Positions 1 through 6,795 of a stretch of DNA of 7,252 nucleotides are shown one piece after another. The DNA is taken from NCBI GenBank assembly GCA_017305815.1, contig JAFKJZ010000114.1:1-7252 (forward strand), in the 5' to 3' direction. The stretch is from Hyphomicrobiales bacterium (GTDB lineage Bacteria; Pseudomonadota; Alphaproteobacteria; Rhizobiales; Kaistiaceae). The stretch's first letter is position 1; every line of letters starts with the position of its first letter. The translations under genes were made by a program, and so were the position numbers. The notes under the pieces were generated by a model. It was not told the DNA's origin. It saw only the letters and a list, made by a program, of their open reading frames with translations, and searched no databases.

Positions 1-287
1 ATGGCGAGCCGATCGACCGCGACCGCTTCAACGCGCTCAATCTGTTCACGCTCGCCGCCGCGACGCAGGCGTCGTCCGATCCCGTGCGGATCTGGATGGC
101 GATCGGCGACCAGGACTATCCCGAACTGCGGCGCGCCGGCGGCCGGCTGGCCAAGGCGCTTGTGGCGCAGGGCTATCCGGTCGAGCAGAGGAGCGGCGAG
201 GGGCGGCATTTCTGGGACTACTGGCAGCGGGCGATCGAGCCGGCGCTGACCTGGCTGTCGCCGCAGCTCACGACGCGCTGCGACTGA
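1..287 (+). CDS. C-terminal end of an alpha/beta-hydrolase (putative esterase family), 5' end outside window
   Basis: The reading frame is open from base 3 to the TGA at 285-287, giving about 94 visible residues; the start lies upstream of the window. The visible part looks like the last strand and helix of an esterase of the enterochelin-esterase/esterase D type fold. It has RIWMAIGDQDYPEL, where the Asp could be the catalytic acid at the end of a strand, then a helix (GGRLAKALVAQGYPVE), then GEGRHFWDYW, whose His fits the catalytic His of the triad, and a closing amphipathic helix (AIEPALTWLSPQL). The nucleophile elbow (GxSxG) is not in the window, so family membership rests on the C-terminal pattern only. 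It does not look like S-formylglutathione hydrolase, whose His sits in a different context (YDHSYYF). The substrate is unknown. The neighbouring + strand GST-like gene begins 32-62 bp downstream, depending on its start, so co-transcription is possible. Confidence 0.7.
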   Translation, partial: GEPIDRDRFNALNLFTLAAATQASSDPVRIWMAIGDQDYPELRRAGGRLAKALVAQGYPVEQRSGEGRHFWDYWQRAIEPALTWLSPQLTTRCD

Positions 288-336
288 CGGGGCTCTTTCC
301 GGCCGGGGCGGCGAGTTGCATGATGGCGGCCTCAAT

Positions 337-341
337 GGGAG
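337..341 (+). promoter_or_regulatory. Shine-Dalgarno GGGAG deciding the GST-like start
   Basis: GGGAG lies 8 nt before the TTG at 350. The ATG candidates at 320 and 323 have no comparable purine-rich stretch at the right distance, and the ATG at 335 overlaps this motif. The site therefore supports TTG-350 as the start of the downstream gene. This is an inference from spacing and complementarity. Confidence 0.5.
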
Positions 342-349
342 TGCGCGCC

Positions 350-979
350 TTGATCCTCATCGGCCAGTATGATTCGCACTTCGTCCGCCGCGTGGCGATC
401 GCCATGCATCTCTACGCCATTCCGTTCGAGCATCGGCCCTGGTCGGTCTTCGGCGATGCCAAGAAGATCGCGCCCTACAATCCGCTGACACGCGTCCCGA
501 CGCTCGTGCTCGACGATGGCGACGTCGTCATCGAGAGCGCGGCGATCCTGGATTATCTCGATGAACTCGCCGGCGAGGAAAAGGCGATGATCGCGCCGTT
601 CGGGCCGGAACGGCGGCGGGCGCTCAAGGTCTGCGCGCTGGCGACGGGGCTGGCCGACAAGGCCGTCAGCCTCGTCTACGAGGCCGTGCTGCGCAAGGAC
701 GAGTCCAAGGTCTGGGTCGAGCGCTGCAAGACGCAGATCGCCGGAGTCCTCGACGCTCTCGAGGCGGATCGCGCCGATCGGCCGTCGCCATGGTGGTTCG
801 GCGACCGCATCGGCCATGCCGATATCGCGGTCGCCTGCGCCTATCGCTTTACCACCGAGGCCCATCCCGGCCTGCTCGGCGACCGGCACTGGCCGCGCGT
901 CGAAGCGCTTTCGGCCGAGTGCGAGGCGCTTTCGGTGTTCGCCGAGAATTCCCAGGCGGTGTCGCCGCCCAAGGCCTGA
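350..979 (+). CDS. Glutathione S-transferase family protein
   Basis: This is a 209-residue protein if translation begins at TTG-350. Starting at ATG-320 would give 219 residues. TTG is preferred because it has a GGGAG site 8 nt upstream and because the protein then opens directly with the first thioredoxin-fold strand (ILIGQYDSHFVRR), as is usual for this GST group. The N-terminal thioredoxin-like domain covers roughly residues 1-75. It has the YDS active-site region at 7-9, the cis-proline in RVPTLVL (Pro about 50) and the glutathione-binding ESAAIL motif at about 62-67. The C-terminal all-helical domain follows, with the conserved GDRIGHADIAVACAYRF segment (about 151-167) matching the GST N-capping box. 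There is no signal peptide, so it should be cytosolic. GSTs of this kind conjugate or reduce substrates using glutathione; the specific substrate cannot be read from the sequence. It is convergent with the nucleoside deoxyribosyltransferase gene, with 20 bp between stop codons. Confidence 0.9.
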   Translation: MILIGQYDSHFVRRVAIAMHLYAIPFEHRPWSVFGDAKKIAPYNPLTRVPTLVLDDGDVVIESAAILDYLDELAGEEKAMIAPFGPERRRALKVCALATGLADKAVSLVYEAVLRKDESKVWVERCKTQIAGVLDALEADRADRPSPWWFGDRIGHADIAVACAYRFTTEAHPGLLGDRHWPRVEALSAECEALSVFAENSQAVSPPKA

Positions 980-1005
980 ACCGTCTGGCCTGACCGGCTT
1001 CAGGC
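974..1005. terminator. Candidate shared hairpin between convergent genes
   Basis: GCCTGAA (974-980) and TTCAGGC (999-1005) form a 7 bp inverted repeat with an 18 nt loop. Three further pairs (CCG 981-983 with CGG 995-997) are possible across a one-base bulge. The repeat contains the TGA of the GST-like gene and, on the other strand, the TGA of the deoxyribosyltransferase gene, so one hairpin could act in both directions. There is no T-run on either side, and the repeat partly arises because both genes end in GCC TGA, so this is weak support. Confidence 0.25.
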
Positions 1006-1569
1006 GAGCTTTTCGACCGCGATGGCGAGGCAGGCCTCGAAGGCGGCGAGATCGGTGTAGAGCGCGGCCGGATCGGCATTGCCGACGACGACCGCGCCGC
1101 CGCGCCGCTCGATGCCGCCATGCAGCATCAGATTGTCGATCATCTCGAAATCCTCGACCGAGAGCCCGTCCGGCCCGCGCTTGTGGCCGTCCTCGCCCTC
1201 GGCGACGGCGCCGTCGTAATATTCGAGCACTCGCGCGAAGTGGTTGGCGGAGACGTTGGTGTAGGCGAAGACGGGCTTGCCGAGCCCGCACATGAAGCCG
1301 AGTTCGAAGGTCGTGCCGGTGTCGGCCGCGATGCCGCGGAACGGCGTCAGGTTGGCGATGACCGCGTCGGCCGCCAGCATCATCTGCTCGTCGACTTCGC
1401 TGATCGCCAGTCCGAAGCCCTTCTTGGTGTCGGAGGGCGGGATATCGAGGTCGCCTGGCGAGATCGGCGTGAAGCCGGCGGCGCGGGTCAGCGCCGCCTT
1501 GCGGTCGAGGATCTCACGGGCGTTGGCGAGGAAGACTTCGGGGCCCGCGAGGTAGATCTTTTTCGACAA
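1000..1569 (-). CDS. Nucleoside 2-deoxyribosyltransferase
   Basis: This is a 189-residue cytosolic enzyme of the nucleoside 2-deoxyribosyltransferase family (Pfam PF05014 type). The family transfers or releases the deoxyribose or ribose of nucleosides in salvage and clean-up of nucleosides. The first strand KKIYLAGPEVF (3-13) is the family N-terminal motif. ANLTPFRG (72-79) and DTGTTFELGFMCGLGKPV (83-100) form the active-site core, with Glu89 the likely nucleophile. DNLML (145-149) matches the segment that completes a neighbouring subunit's active site in the oligomer. Length is slightly above the 150-160 residues of classical NDTs, with an insertion around 50-62 and 117-135. The start is TTG (complement of 1567-1569), because no in-frame ATG lies upstream and the protein opens exactly on the first strand. 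An AAAGGG site lies 9 nt upstream. It lies 95 bp downstream of the MFS stop on the same strand, so co-transcription is possible but not shown. Confidence 0.9.
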   Translation of the reverse strand: MSKKIYLAGPEVFLANAREILDRKAALTRAAGFTPISPGDLDIPPSDTKKGFGLAISEVDEQMMLAADAVIANLTPFRGIAADTGTTFELGFMCGLGKPVFAYTNVSANHFARVLEYYDGAVAEGEDGHKRGPDGLSVEDFEMIDNLMLHGGIERRGGAVVVGNADPAALYTDLAAFEACLAIAVEKLA

Positions 1570-1664
1570 GACTGGAAACCCTTTGCTGGGGACGGATGGA
1601 CCGCCATGGATGCTGCCCGCCAGCGATACCGGCGCGCGTGAAGAAAGCGTAAGCGGGCGGGGCG

Positions 1665-3188
1665 TCAGGCCTTCCCGTCGGTCGCCGGCAAGGGTGAGGC
1701 GTCCTCGGCCGGTAGCCGGCGGCGCTTCAGCGTCGAGATCGTAGCGGCGAGGGCGAAGAGGAAGAGCAGAAGGAAGCTCGTCTCGACCGCGCCGAGGATC
1801 GGATGGCCGTAGAAGATGACATCGTCGGTGCGCGCGCCCCCGATCACCTGCATGCGCCAGGCGAGCGTCGACGCGGCGCTGGCGACGCCGAGACTGACGC
1901 CCAGCATGCGGGCGAGGTTGAGCATGGCGCCGGCCTCACCGGAAAGCGCCGGCGGCGCTGCGCCCATGGTGGCGCTGTTGTTCGGCGCCATGAACATGCC
2001 GAGCCCGGCGCCGAAGACCGCCAGCGACAGAATGCCGAACAGGCGCGAGGGTGCGGGCTCCAGCGCCACGAGCGAGAGCGCGAGCAGAGCGGCGGCGCAG
2101 AGCGCCATGCCGGCGAGGTTGAGGGTCGTGGCGCCGAGCCGGTTGACGAAGGAGCCGGCGATCGGCGCGGCGATGCCAAGCGCGATCGGGATCGCCGCCA
2201 GCCGCAGGCCGGCCAGTTCCGGCGTGTCGTGGAAGCCGCGCACCAGTGCAAAGGAGATCAGGTAGAACATGCCGTAGAGCATGGCGTAGCTCAGCATCAC
2301 AGCGACGATGCCGAGCGAGAAAGCCTCCGACTGGAACAGCTTGAGATCGACCAGCGGCGAATCGGTCCGCCGTTCGTGCCTGACGAACAGCACCAGCAGC
2401 GCGATGCCAGCGAGGCTGGTGCCGATGAACGATGCCGAGGCGATGCCCCAGTCGGCGGCCTGGTTGAGCGCCAGCACGATGCAGAGCAGCGCCGGCGGCA
2501 GCAGCAGCGCGCCCAGCGCGTCGAACCGGCCCTCGGCGCGGCCTTCGTCGCGCGGCAGGATCAGCCAGCCGAGCAGGACGCCGACGACGCCGATCGGGGC
2601 GGTGACCCAGAAGATCGAGCGCCAGCCGAGCGAGCCGATCAGCAGGCCGCCGACGATCGGCCCCAGGCTGACGCCGATCGCCTGCGCGGCCGAGAAGATG
2701 CCCATGGCACGCCCGCGCCGTTCCTTGCCGGCGGCGCGGACCAGGATCGAGACCGAATTGGCGCCGAGCAGGGCGCCGCCGAGGCCCTGCAGGACGCGGA
2801 AGGCGATCAACTGCGGCAGGCTGGTCGCAATGCCGCAGAGGACCGAGGCGATGAGGAACGCCGCCATGCCGATCAGGTAGAGCGGCTTGCGGCCATATTG
2901 TTCGCAGAGCCAGCCGAAGACAGGCAGCGAGGCGGAGAAGCTGAGCAGATAGGCGAGCGCGACCCAGCTCGTCAGCGTCTCGCGCGTGTGGAAGACCTCG
3001 GCGAGATGAGGCAGCGCCAGTTGCACGACGCTGGCGTCGAACTGGCCCATGAAGCTGCCGATGCAGGTGACGCCGACGATATACCAGGGATAGGCGGGCC
3101 GAGCCGCCAGCCGTTCGCGAAACGTGGCCGCCGTCGGTCGCGGCGCATCCGCCGGGCCGCTATCTCTCAGTCCAAGCGGTTCATTCAT
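1665..3188 (-). CDS. DHA2-family MFS transporter (14-TM drug/proton antiporter type)
   Basis: This is a 507-residue inner-membrane protein. I count fourteen hydrophobic segments, beginning around residue 35 and ending around 487, with short charged ends. That matches the EmrB/QacA-like DHA2 group of the major facilitator superfamily. TM1 carries the family motif FDASVVQLALP with Asp51. Motif A appears as GWLCEQYGRK (92-101), with Glu in place of the usual Asp. Motif C, typical of exporters, is GVSLGPIVGG (172-181). Such proteins export drugs, dyes or metabolites in exchange for protons; the substrate is unknown. The start is the ATG at 3188-3186, with a strong GGGAGAGG Shine-Dalgarno whose AGAGG end lies 5 nt upstream. 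Two other ATGs nearby are out of frame. The same frame stays open for another 417 codons upstream through the antisense of the ADH gene, but that part has no protein-like character. It is transcribed divergently from the class III ADH gene. No emrA-type membrane-fusion partner is visible. Confidence 0.94.
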   Translation of the reverse strand: MNEPLGLRDSGPADAPRPTAATFRERLAARPAYPWYIVGVTCIGSFMGQFDASVVQLALPHLAEVFHTRETLTSWVALAYLLSFSASLPVFGWLCEQYGRKPLYLIGMAAFLIASVLCGIATSLPQLIAFRVLQGLGGALLGANSVSILVRAAGKERRGRAMGIFSAAQAIGVSLGPIVGGLLIGSLGWRSIFWVTAPIGVVGVLLGWLILPRDEGRAEGRFDALGALLLPPALLCIVLALNQAADWGIASASFIGTSLAGIALLVLFVRHERRTDSPLVDLKLFQSEAFSLGIVAVMLSYAMLYGMFYLISFALVRGFHDTPELAGLRLAAIPIALGIAAPIAGSFVNRLGATTLNLAGMALCAAALLALSLVALEPAPSRLFGILSLAVFGAGLGMFMAPNNSATMGAAPPALSGEAGAMLNLARMLGVSLGVASAASTLAWRMQVIGGARTDDVIFYGHPILGAVETSFLLLFLFALAATISTLKRRRLPAEDASPLPATDGKA

Positions 3189-3268
3189 GCATGCCTCTCC
3201 CACCCCTGCCGTTACGCTAGCATGGATTGGCGCGGATGCATCTTCCGCCACGCGTCTGGTGATCCGCG

Positions 3269-3293
3269 TGCGACAGGGTATTTTATCGTCGCA
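3269..3293. promoter_or_regulatory. Inverted repeat, possible operator
   Basis: TGCGAC (3269-3274) and its exact reverse complement GTCGCA (3288-3293) flank a 13 nt A/T-rich spacer. The arm centres are 19 bp apart, about two helical turns, a spacing that suits a dimeric regulator. The element sits just upstream of the TATAAG box, where a regulator could affect the ADH promoter. No regulator gene is in the window, and the arms are short, so this is inference. Confidence 0.3.
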
Positions 3294-3302
3294 AGGCTGG
3301 CG

Positions 3303-3308
3303 TATAAG
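3303..3308 (+). promoter_or_regulatory. Candidate -10 box (TATAAG) for the class III ADH gene
   Basis: TATAAG is the best match to a sigma-70-type -10 in the divergent region. It lies 54 bp before the ADH start codon, which leaves room for a leader of roughly 48 nt. No convincing -35 hexamer is seen at 16-18 bp upstream (only the A/T-rich stretch ATTTTAT), so confidence is low. Confidence 0.3.
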
Positions 3309-3326
3309 CGGCCGAGCCATGTGGAA

Positions 3327-3342
3327 GGGCCGCTCGCGGCCC
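3327..3342. other. Perfect GC hairpin in the ADH leader
   Basis: GGGCCGC (3327-3333) and GCGGCCC (3336-3342) are exact reverse complements separated by two bases. As RNA this would fold as a 6 bp all-G/C stem closed by a CTCG tetraloop. It lies between the candidate -10 box and the Shine-Dalgarno (GAGAGGG at 3346-3352) of the ADH gene, so it could stabilise the leader, limit ribosome access, or as DNA be an operator. Confidence 0.45.
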
Positions 3343-3362
3343 GCAGAGAGGGAACATCCCAA

Positions 3363-4475
<1,113 letters not shown>

Positions 4476-4487
4476 TCGCCTGACGGA

Positions 4488-4515
4488 GGCGGGCGGCCCT
4501 TTCTGGCTGCCCGCC
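4488..4515 (+). terminator. Hairpin terminator candidate after class III ADH
   Basis: GGCGGGC (4488-4494) pairs with GCCCGCC (4509-4515). The stem extends through a G-T wobble and GCC/GGC (4496-4498 with 4505-4507) to give 11 pairs around the 6 nt loop CTTTCT. It begins 12 bp after the ADH stop codon. There is no downstream T-run, which is common for terminators in GC-rich alphaproteobacteria but makes factor-independent termination uncertain. Confidence 0.55.
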
Positions 4516-4544
4516 GCTCAAACTCCGAGCCACCGGGGCCCGCC

Positions 4545-5663
4545 TTGCCGCTGCGCCTGACCTCCGTTTCGGCCGAGCTCTATCGTTCGATCCGGCGCAT
4601 CCGCCTGCCGGTCGAAGAGCTGACCGTGCTCGTCGGCAAGAACGGCGTCGGCAAGACCAATCTCTACCGCTCGCTCGAACTGCTGGCGGCCGCAGCGCGG
4701 GGCACGGTCACGCGCGAGATCGCGGAGGAGGGCGGTTTCGATTCCGTCCTGTGGGCTGGCCCGCGCGCCAAAGGGCCGGTGCGGCTGAAGCTCAGTGCCG
4801 AATTCGGCGACTATGAATATTCGATCGAGATCGGCCTGCCGGCGCCGATCGACGAGGCGGCGCTGACGGCAACCGAGCCGATGGTCAAAGCCGAGGAACT
4901 GGTCCATCGCTTCCGCGGCAAGGCGGTGACGCTGATGAAGCGGCAGGGACCGAGCGCATGGCTGCGCGATGGCGACGGCCGCCGCCAGTCCTATGAGGAG
5001 GCGCTGGTTCCCTCAGAGACGGCGCTCGCCGGCTTTCGTGACCAGGGGCGGTTCACCGAACTCGACCTCGTCCGCCGCGCGCTGCTCGACTGGCGCTTCT
5101 ATCATGATTTCCGCACCGACAAGGCGTCGCCGATCCGCCAGCCGGCGCTCGCGATCACCACGCCGACGCTCTCCTCGGACGGCTACGACCTGGCGGCCGC
5201 GCTGGCGAGCGTGATCGAGATTCGCGGCGAGGCGCCCGAAATCGAAGCGGCGATAGAGGATGCCTTTCCGGGCGCGGGGCTGGTGACCGAGTTCGGCAAG
5301 GGCACCGTCTCGATCGGCTTGAGATTTTCCGACCTGCCGCGCCCGCTCGGCGCGCACGAGCTTTCCGACGGCACGCTGCACTTCCTCTGCCTCGTCGCGG
5401 CGCTGTCCGGATATCGACTCCCCGGCTTCATCGCACTGAACGAGCCGGAGACGAGCCTGCATCCCGATCTCGTCGAGCCGCTGGCGCGCCTGATCGCGCG
5501 CGCCGCCGGACGGACGCAGGTCTGGGTCGTGACGCATTCGCAGGCGCTCGCCGACGCGTTGGAGCGCGAGACCGGCGTTGCATCGCGCGTTGTCGTCAAG
5601 GAGGATGGCGCGACATGGATCGAAGGGCTCAAGCTCTTCGGTGAGTTCGCCGATCAGGAGTGA
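4545..5663 (+). CDS. AAA family ATPase (ABC/SMC-like, RecF/OLD-related predicted ATPase)
   Basis: This is a 372-residue cytosolic protein with a complete ABC-type ATPase core. Walker A is GKNGVGKT (31-38), with Lys37 and Thr38. The signature-like segment is ELSDGTLHFL (272-281). Walker B ends in IALNEPETSLHP (296-307), with Glu300 as the likely catalytic base and Asn299 where many relatives have Asp. The H-loop His is 331 in VVTHSQ. The middle (about 80-260) replaces the SMC coiled coil with a compact insert holding the family-type motif WRFYHDFRTD (183-192). It resembles the group of predicted ATPases related to RecF and OLD proteins (COG4637-like); no nuclease (TOPRIM) domain is present. 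Its biological role is unknown. The start is TTG-4545, the only ATG/GTG/TTG in frame between the upstream TGA (4473-4475) and the first conserved strand; its Shine-Dalgarno is weak (GGGG, 6 nt upstream). It is followed after 3 bp by the D-lactate dehydrogenase gene, so the two are very likely one operon. Confidence 0.92.
   Translation: MPLRLTSVSAELYRSIRRIRLPVEELTVLVGKNGVGKTNLYRSLELLAAAARGTVTREIAEEGGFDSVLWAGPRAKGPVRLKLSAEFGDYEYSIEIGLPAPIDEAALTATEPMVKAEELVHRFRGKAVTLMKRQGPSAWLRDGDGRRQSYEEALVPSETALAGFRDQGRFTELDLVRRALLDWRFYHDFRTDKASPIRQPALAITTPTLSSDGYDLAAALASVIEIRGEAPEIEAAIEDAFPGAGLVTEFGKGTVSIGLRFSDLPRPLGAHELSDGTLHFLCLVAALSGYRLPGFIALNEPETSLHPDLVEPLARLIARAAGRTQVWVVTHSQALADALERETGVASRVVVKEDGATWIEGLKLFGEFADQE
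5656..5660 (+). promoter_or_regulatory. Shine-Dalgarno of ldhA inside the 3' end of the ATPase gene
   Basis: AGGAG lies directly before the TGA stop (5661-5663) of the ATPase gene and 6 nt before the ATG at 5667. Ribosomes finishing the ATPase would stop on top of this site, which favours translational coupling. Confidence 0.8.
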
Positions 5664-5666
5664 AAC

Positions 5667-6680
5667 ATGCGGGTCGCCGTCTTCAGCACCAAGCCCTACG
5701 ATCGGCAATATCTCTCCGAGACGAACGCCGCCTTCGGCCATGAGCTGGTCTTCTTCGAGCCGCGGCTCGACCTTTCCACCGCGCCTCTGGCGGACGGATT
5801 TCCCGCCGTCTGCGTCTTCGTCAACGACCAGCTTGACCGGCCGCTGCTGACCCATCTCGCCTCGACCGGTACGCGGCTGATCGCGCTCCGCTGCGCCGGC
5901 TTCAACAATGTCGATCTCGTCGCCGCGGCGGAACTCGGCATCGAGGTCGTGCGCGTGCCCGCCTATTCGCCGCATGCGGTGGCGGAGTTCACGGTGGCGC
6001 TGCTGCTGGCGCTCGACCGCCGCATCCCGCGCGCCTGGGCGCGGGTGCGCGACAACAACTTCGCCTTGGACGGCCTGATAGGCAACGACCTCTATGGCAA
6101 GACGATCGGCGTCGTCGGCACCGGCCGGATCGGCGGTCTGGTCGCGCGCTGCCTGAAGCTCGGCTTCGGCTGCCGCGTGCTGGCCTTCGACCAGTGGCAG
6201 GATCCGGCGCTGGTCGAGATCGGCATCGAATATCGCCCGCTCGACGAGGTGCTGACGGCGGCGGACATCCTCACGCTGCATTGCCCGCTGACGCCGGAGA
6301 CGCATCACCTCGTCGATGCCGGCGCGATCGAACGGGCGCAGCCGGGCTTCCTCCTGATCAACACCAGCCGCGGCGCGCTGATCGACGCCGAGGCGCTGGT
6401 CGACGGTCTGAAGAGCGGCAAGGTCGGCGGCGTGGCGCTCGATGTCTACGAGCAGGAGGCGGATCTCTTCTTCGAGGATCTCTCGAACGAGATCATCCAG
6501 GACGACGTGTTCCAGCGCCTGTTGACCTTCCCGAACGTGCTGGTCACCGGCCACCAGGCTTTTCTCACCGCCGAGGCGCTGATGGCGATCAGCGAGACGA
6601 CGCTCGACAACATCGCCGCCTTCGAGGCGGGAGGCGTGCTCGAAAACCGCGTCGTCGTGCAGGCGGTGGTCGGCCATTAG
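5667..6680 (+). CDS. ldhA: D-lactate dehydrogenase (2-hydroxyacid dehydrogenase family)
   Basis: This is a 337-residue cytosolic NAD-dependent dehydrogenase, close to the 329 residues of E. coli LdhA. The reaction is reduction of pyruvate to D-lactate with NADH, or the reverse. Several blocks recall E. coli LdhA: VFVND (51-54 region), IALRCAGFNNVDL, VRVPAYSPHAVAE, NTSRGALID, DLFFEDLSN, IIQDDVF and TGHQAFLTAEAL. The catalytic Arg235, Glu264 and His296 fall at the same numbers as in the E. coli enzyme. The Rossmann motif is GTGRIG (151-156), and Asp175 ends the second strand, which indicates NAD rather than NADP. The start ATG has a strong AGGAG 6 nt upstream. It is the second gene of a tight pair with an AAA ATPase. 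Physiological direction and substrate are inferred from family resemblance; another 2-oxoacid specificity is possible but less likely. Confidence 0.93.
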   Translation: MRVAVFSTKPYDRQYLSETNAAFGHELVFFEPRLDLSTAPLADGFPAVCVFVNDQLDRPLLTHLASTGTRLIALRCAGFNNVDLVAAAELGIEVVRVPAYSPHAVAEFTVALLLALDRRIPRAWARVRDNNFALDGLIGNDLYGKTIGVVGTGRIGGLVARCLKLGFGCRVLAFDQWQDPALVEIGIEYRPLDEVLTAADILTLHCPLTPETHHLVDAGAIERAQPGFLLINTSRGALIDAEALVDGLKSGKVGGVALDVYEQEADLFFEDLSNEIIQDDVFQRLLTFPNVLVTGHQAFLTAEALMAISETTLDNIAAFEAGGVLENRVVVQAVVGH

Positions 6681-6697
6681 CCTTCGCCGCGGCCCGA

Positions 6698-6726
6698 TTG
6701 CTTTTCGGCAGCGCCGCGCCTAATTC
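6698..6726 (+). promoter_or_regulatory. Candidate promoter for the fluoride riboswitch-crcB unit
   Basis: TTGCTT (6698-6703) and TAATTC (6721-6726) are separated by 17 bp, the preferred sigma-70 spacing. Transcription would start about 7 bp after the -10 box, at roughly 6733, directly at the 5' end of the riboswitch aptamer. The hexamers themselves are only fair matches; the position relative to the aptamer is the main support. Confidence 0.45.
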
Positions 6727-6733
6727 TCTCTTC

Positions 6734-6795
6734 CGGGAATGGAGTCTCCCGAGGTCTCCGAGACCTGAACCGCCGGATCGGCTGATGGCTCCTGC
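6734..6795 (+). promoter_or_regulatory. Fluoride riboswitch aptamer (crcB motif)
   Basis: The aptamer elements occur in the expected order. The 5' hairpin is CGGGA (6734-6738) with TCCCG (6747-6751). Its loop begins ATGGAG, and GGAGTC (6741-6746) pairs with GGCTCC (6787-6792) to form the pseudoknot. A hairpin AGGTCT/AGACCT (6752-6757 and 6761-6766) sits in the variable linker. The core AACCGCC leads into a small stem GCCG/CGGC (6772-6775 and 6779-6782), followed by CTGATG and the CTCCTGC tail. This matches the known crcB-motif RNA, which binds fluoride through three metal ions and turns on fluoride-resistance genes. The gene downstream is crcB, 101 bp away, which agrees fully. The extra linker hairpin is a variation, not a defect. 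Confidence 0.93.

Larger units (their letters stand above)
3189..3362. promoter_or_regulatory. Divergent promoter region between MFS transporter and class III ADH
   Basis: This is a 174 bp non-coding gap between two start codons facing away from each other. It must hold promoters for both genes. It is less GC-rich than the surroundings around 3279-3308 (GGTATTTTATC, TATAAG), where promoter elements would be expected. It also holds an 8 bp palindrome GATGCATC (3235-3242) and the two inverted repeats annotated separately. Confidence 0.7.

Noticed and set aside
332..1291. 319-codon open frame on the - strand over the GST-like gene and part of the deoxyribosyltransferase gene
   Set aside because: It is Arg-rich low-complexity sequence; both overlapped genes show clear family motifs in other frames.
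1618..1634. Small hairpin CGCCAG/CCGGCG between the MFS stop and the deoxyribosyltransferase start
   Set aside because: It has only six pairs including a G-T, no T-run, and is of a size expected by chance in GC-rich DNA.
1803..3362. Long open + strand frame leading in phase into the class III ADH gene, antisense to the MFS transporter
   Set aside because: The sequence is low-complexity charged residues (Arg, Glu, Ala, Asp repeats) with no domain. ADH homologues start at the ATG at 3363 and the family length is exactly 370.
4503..4505. CTG as an upstream start for the ATPase gene
   Set aside because: It lies inside the hairpin after the ADH gene, lacks a ribosome binding site, and would add residues with no counterpart in the ATPase fold.
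5013..6677. 554-codon open frame on the - strand antisense to the ATPase and ldhA genes
   Set aside because: It spans two unrelated genes and the gap between them, has biased Arg/Ala/Asp/Glu composition, and overlaps two proteins with clear catalytic motifs on the other strand.
4545..6680. ATPase plus dehydrogenase as a new two-gene phage-defence system
   Set aside because: The ATPase lacks a nuclease or other effector domain, the partner is a typical D-lactate dehydrogenase with intact metabolic active-site residues, and no other defence or mobile genes are nearby.
6689..6717. Possible ldhA terminator, GCGGC (6689-6693) with GCCGC (6713-6717) and an inner CCG/CGG
   Set aside because: The stem is interrupted by bulges, has no T-run, and overlaps the better-placed candidate promoter for the riboswitch unit.
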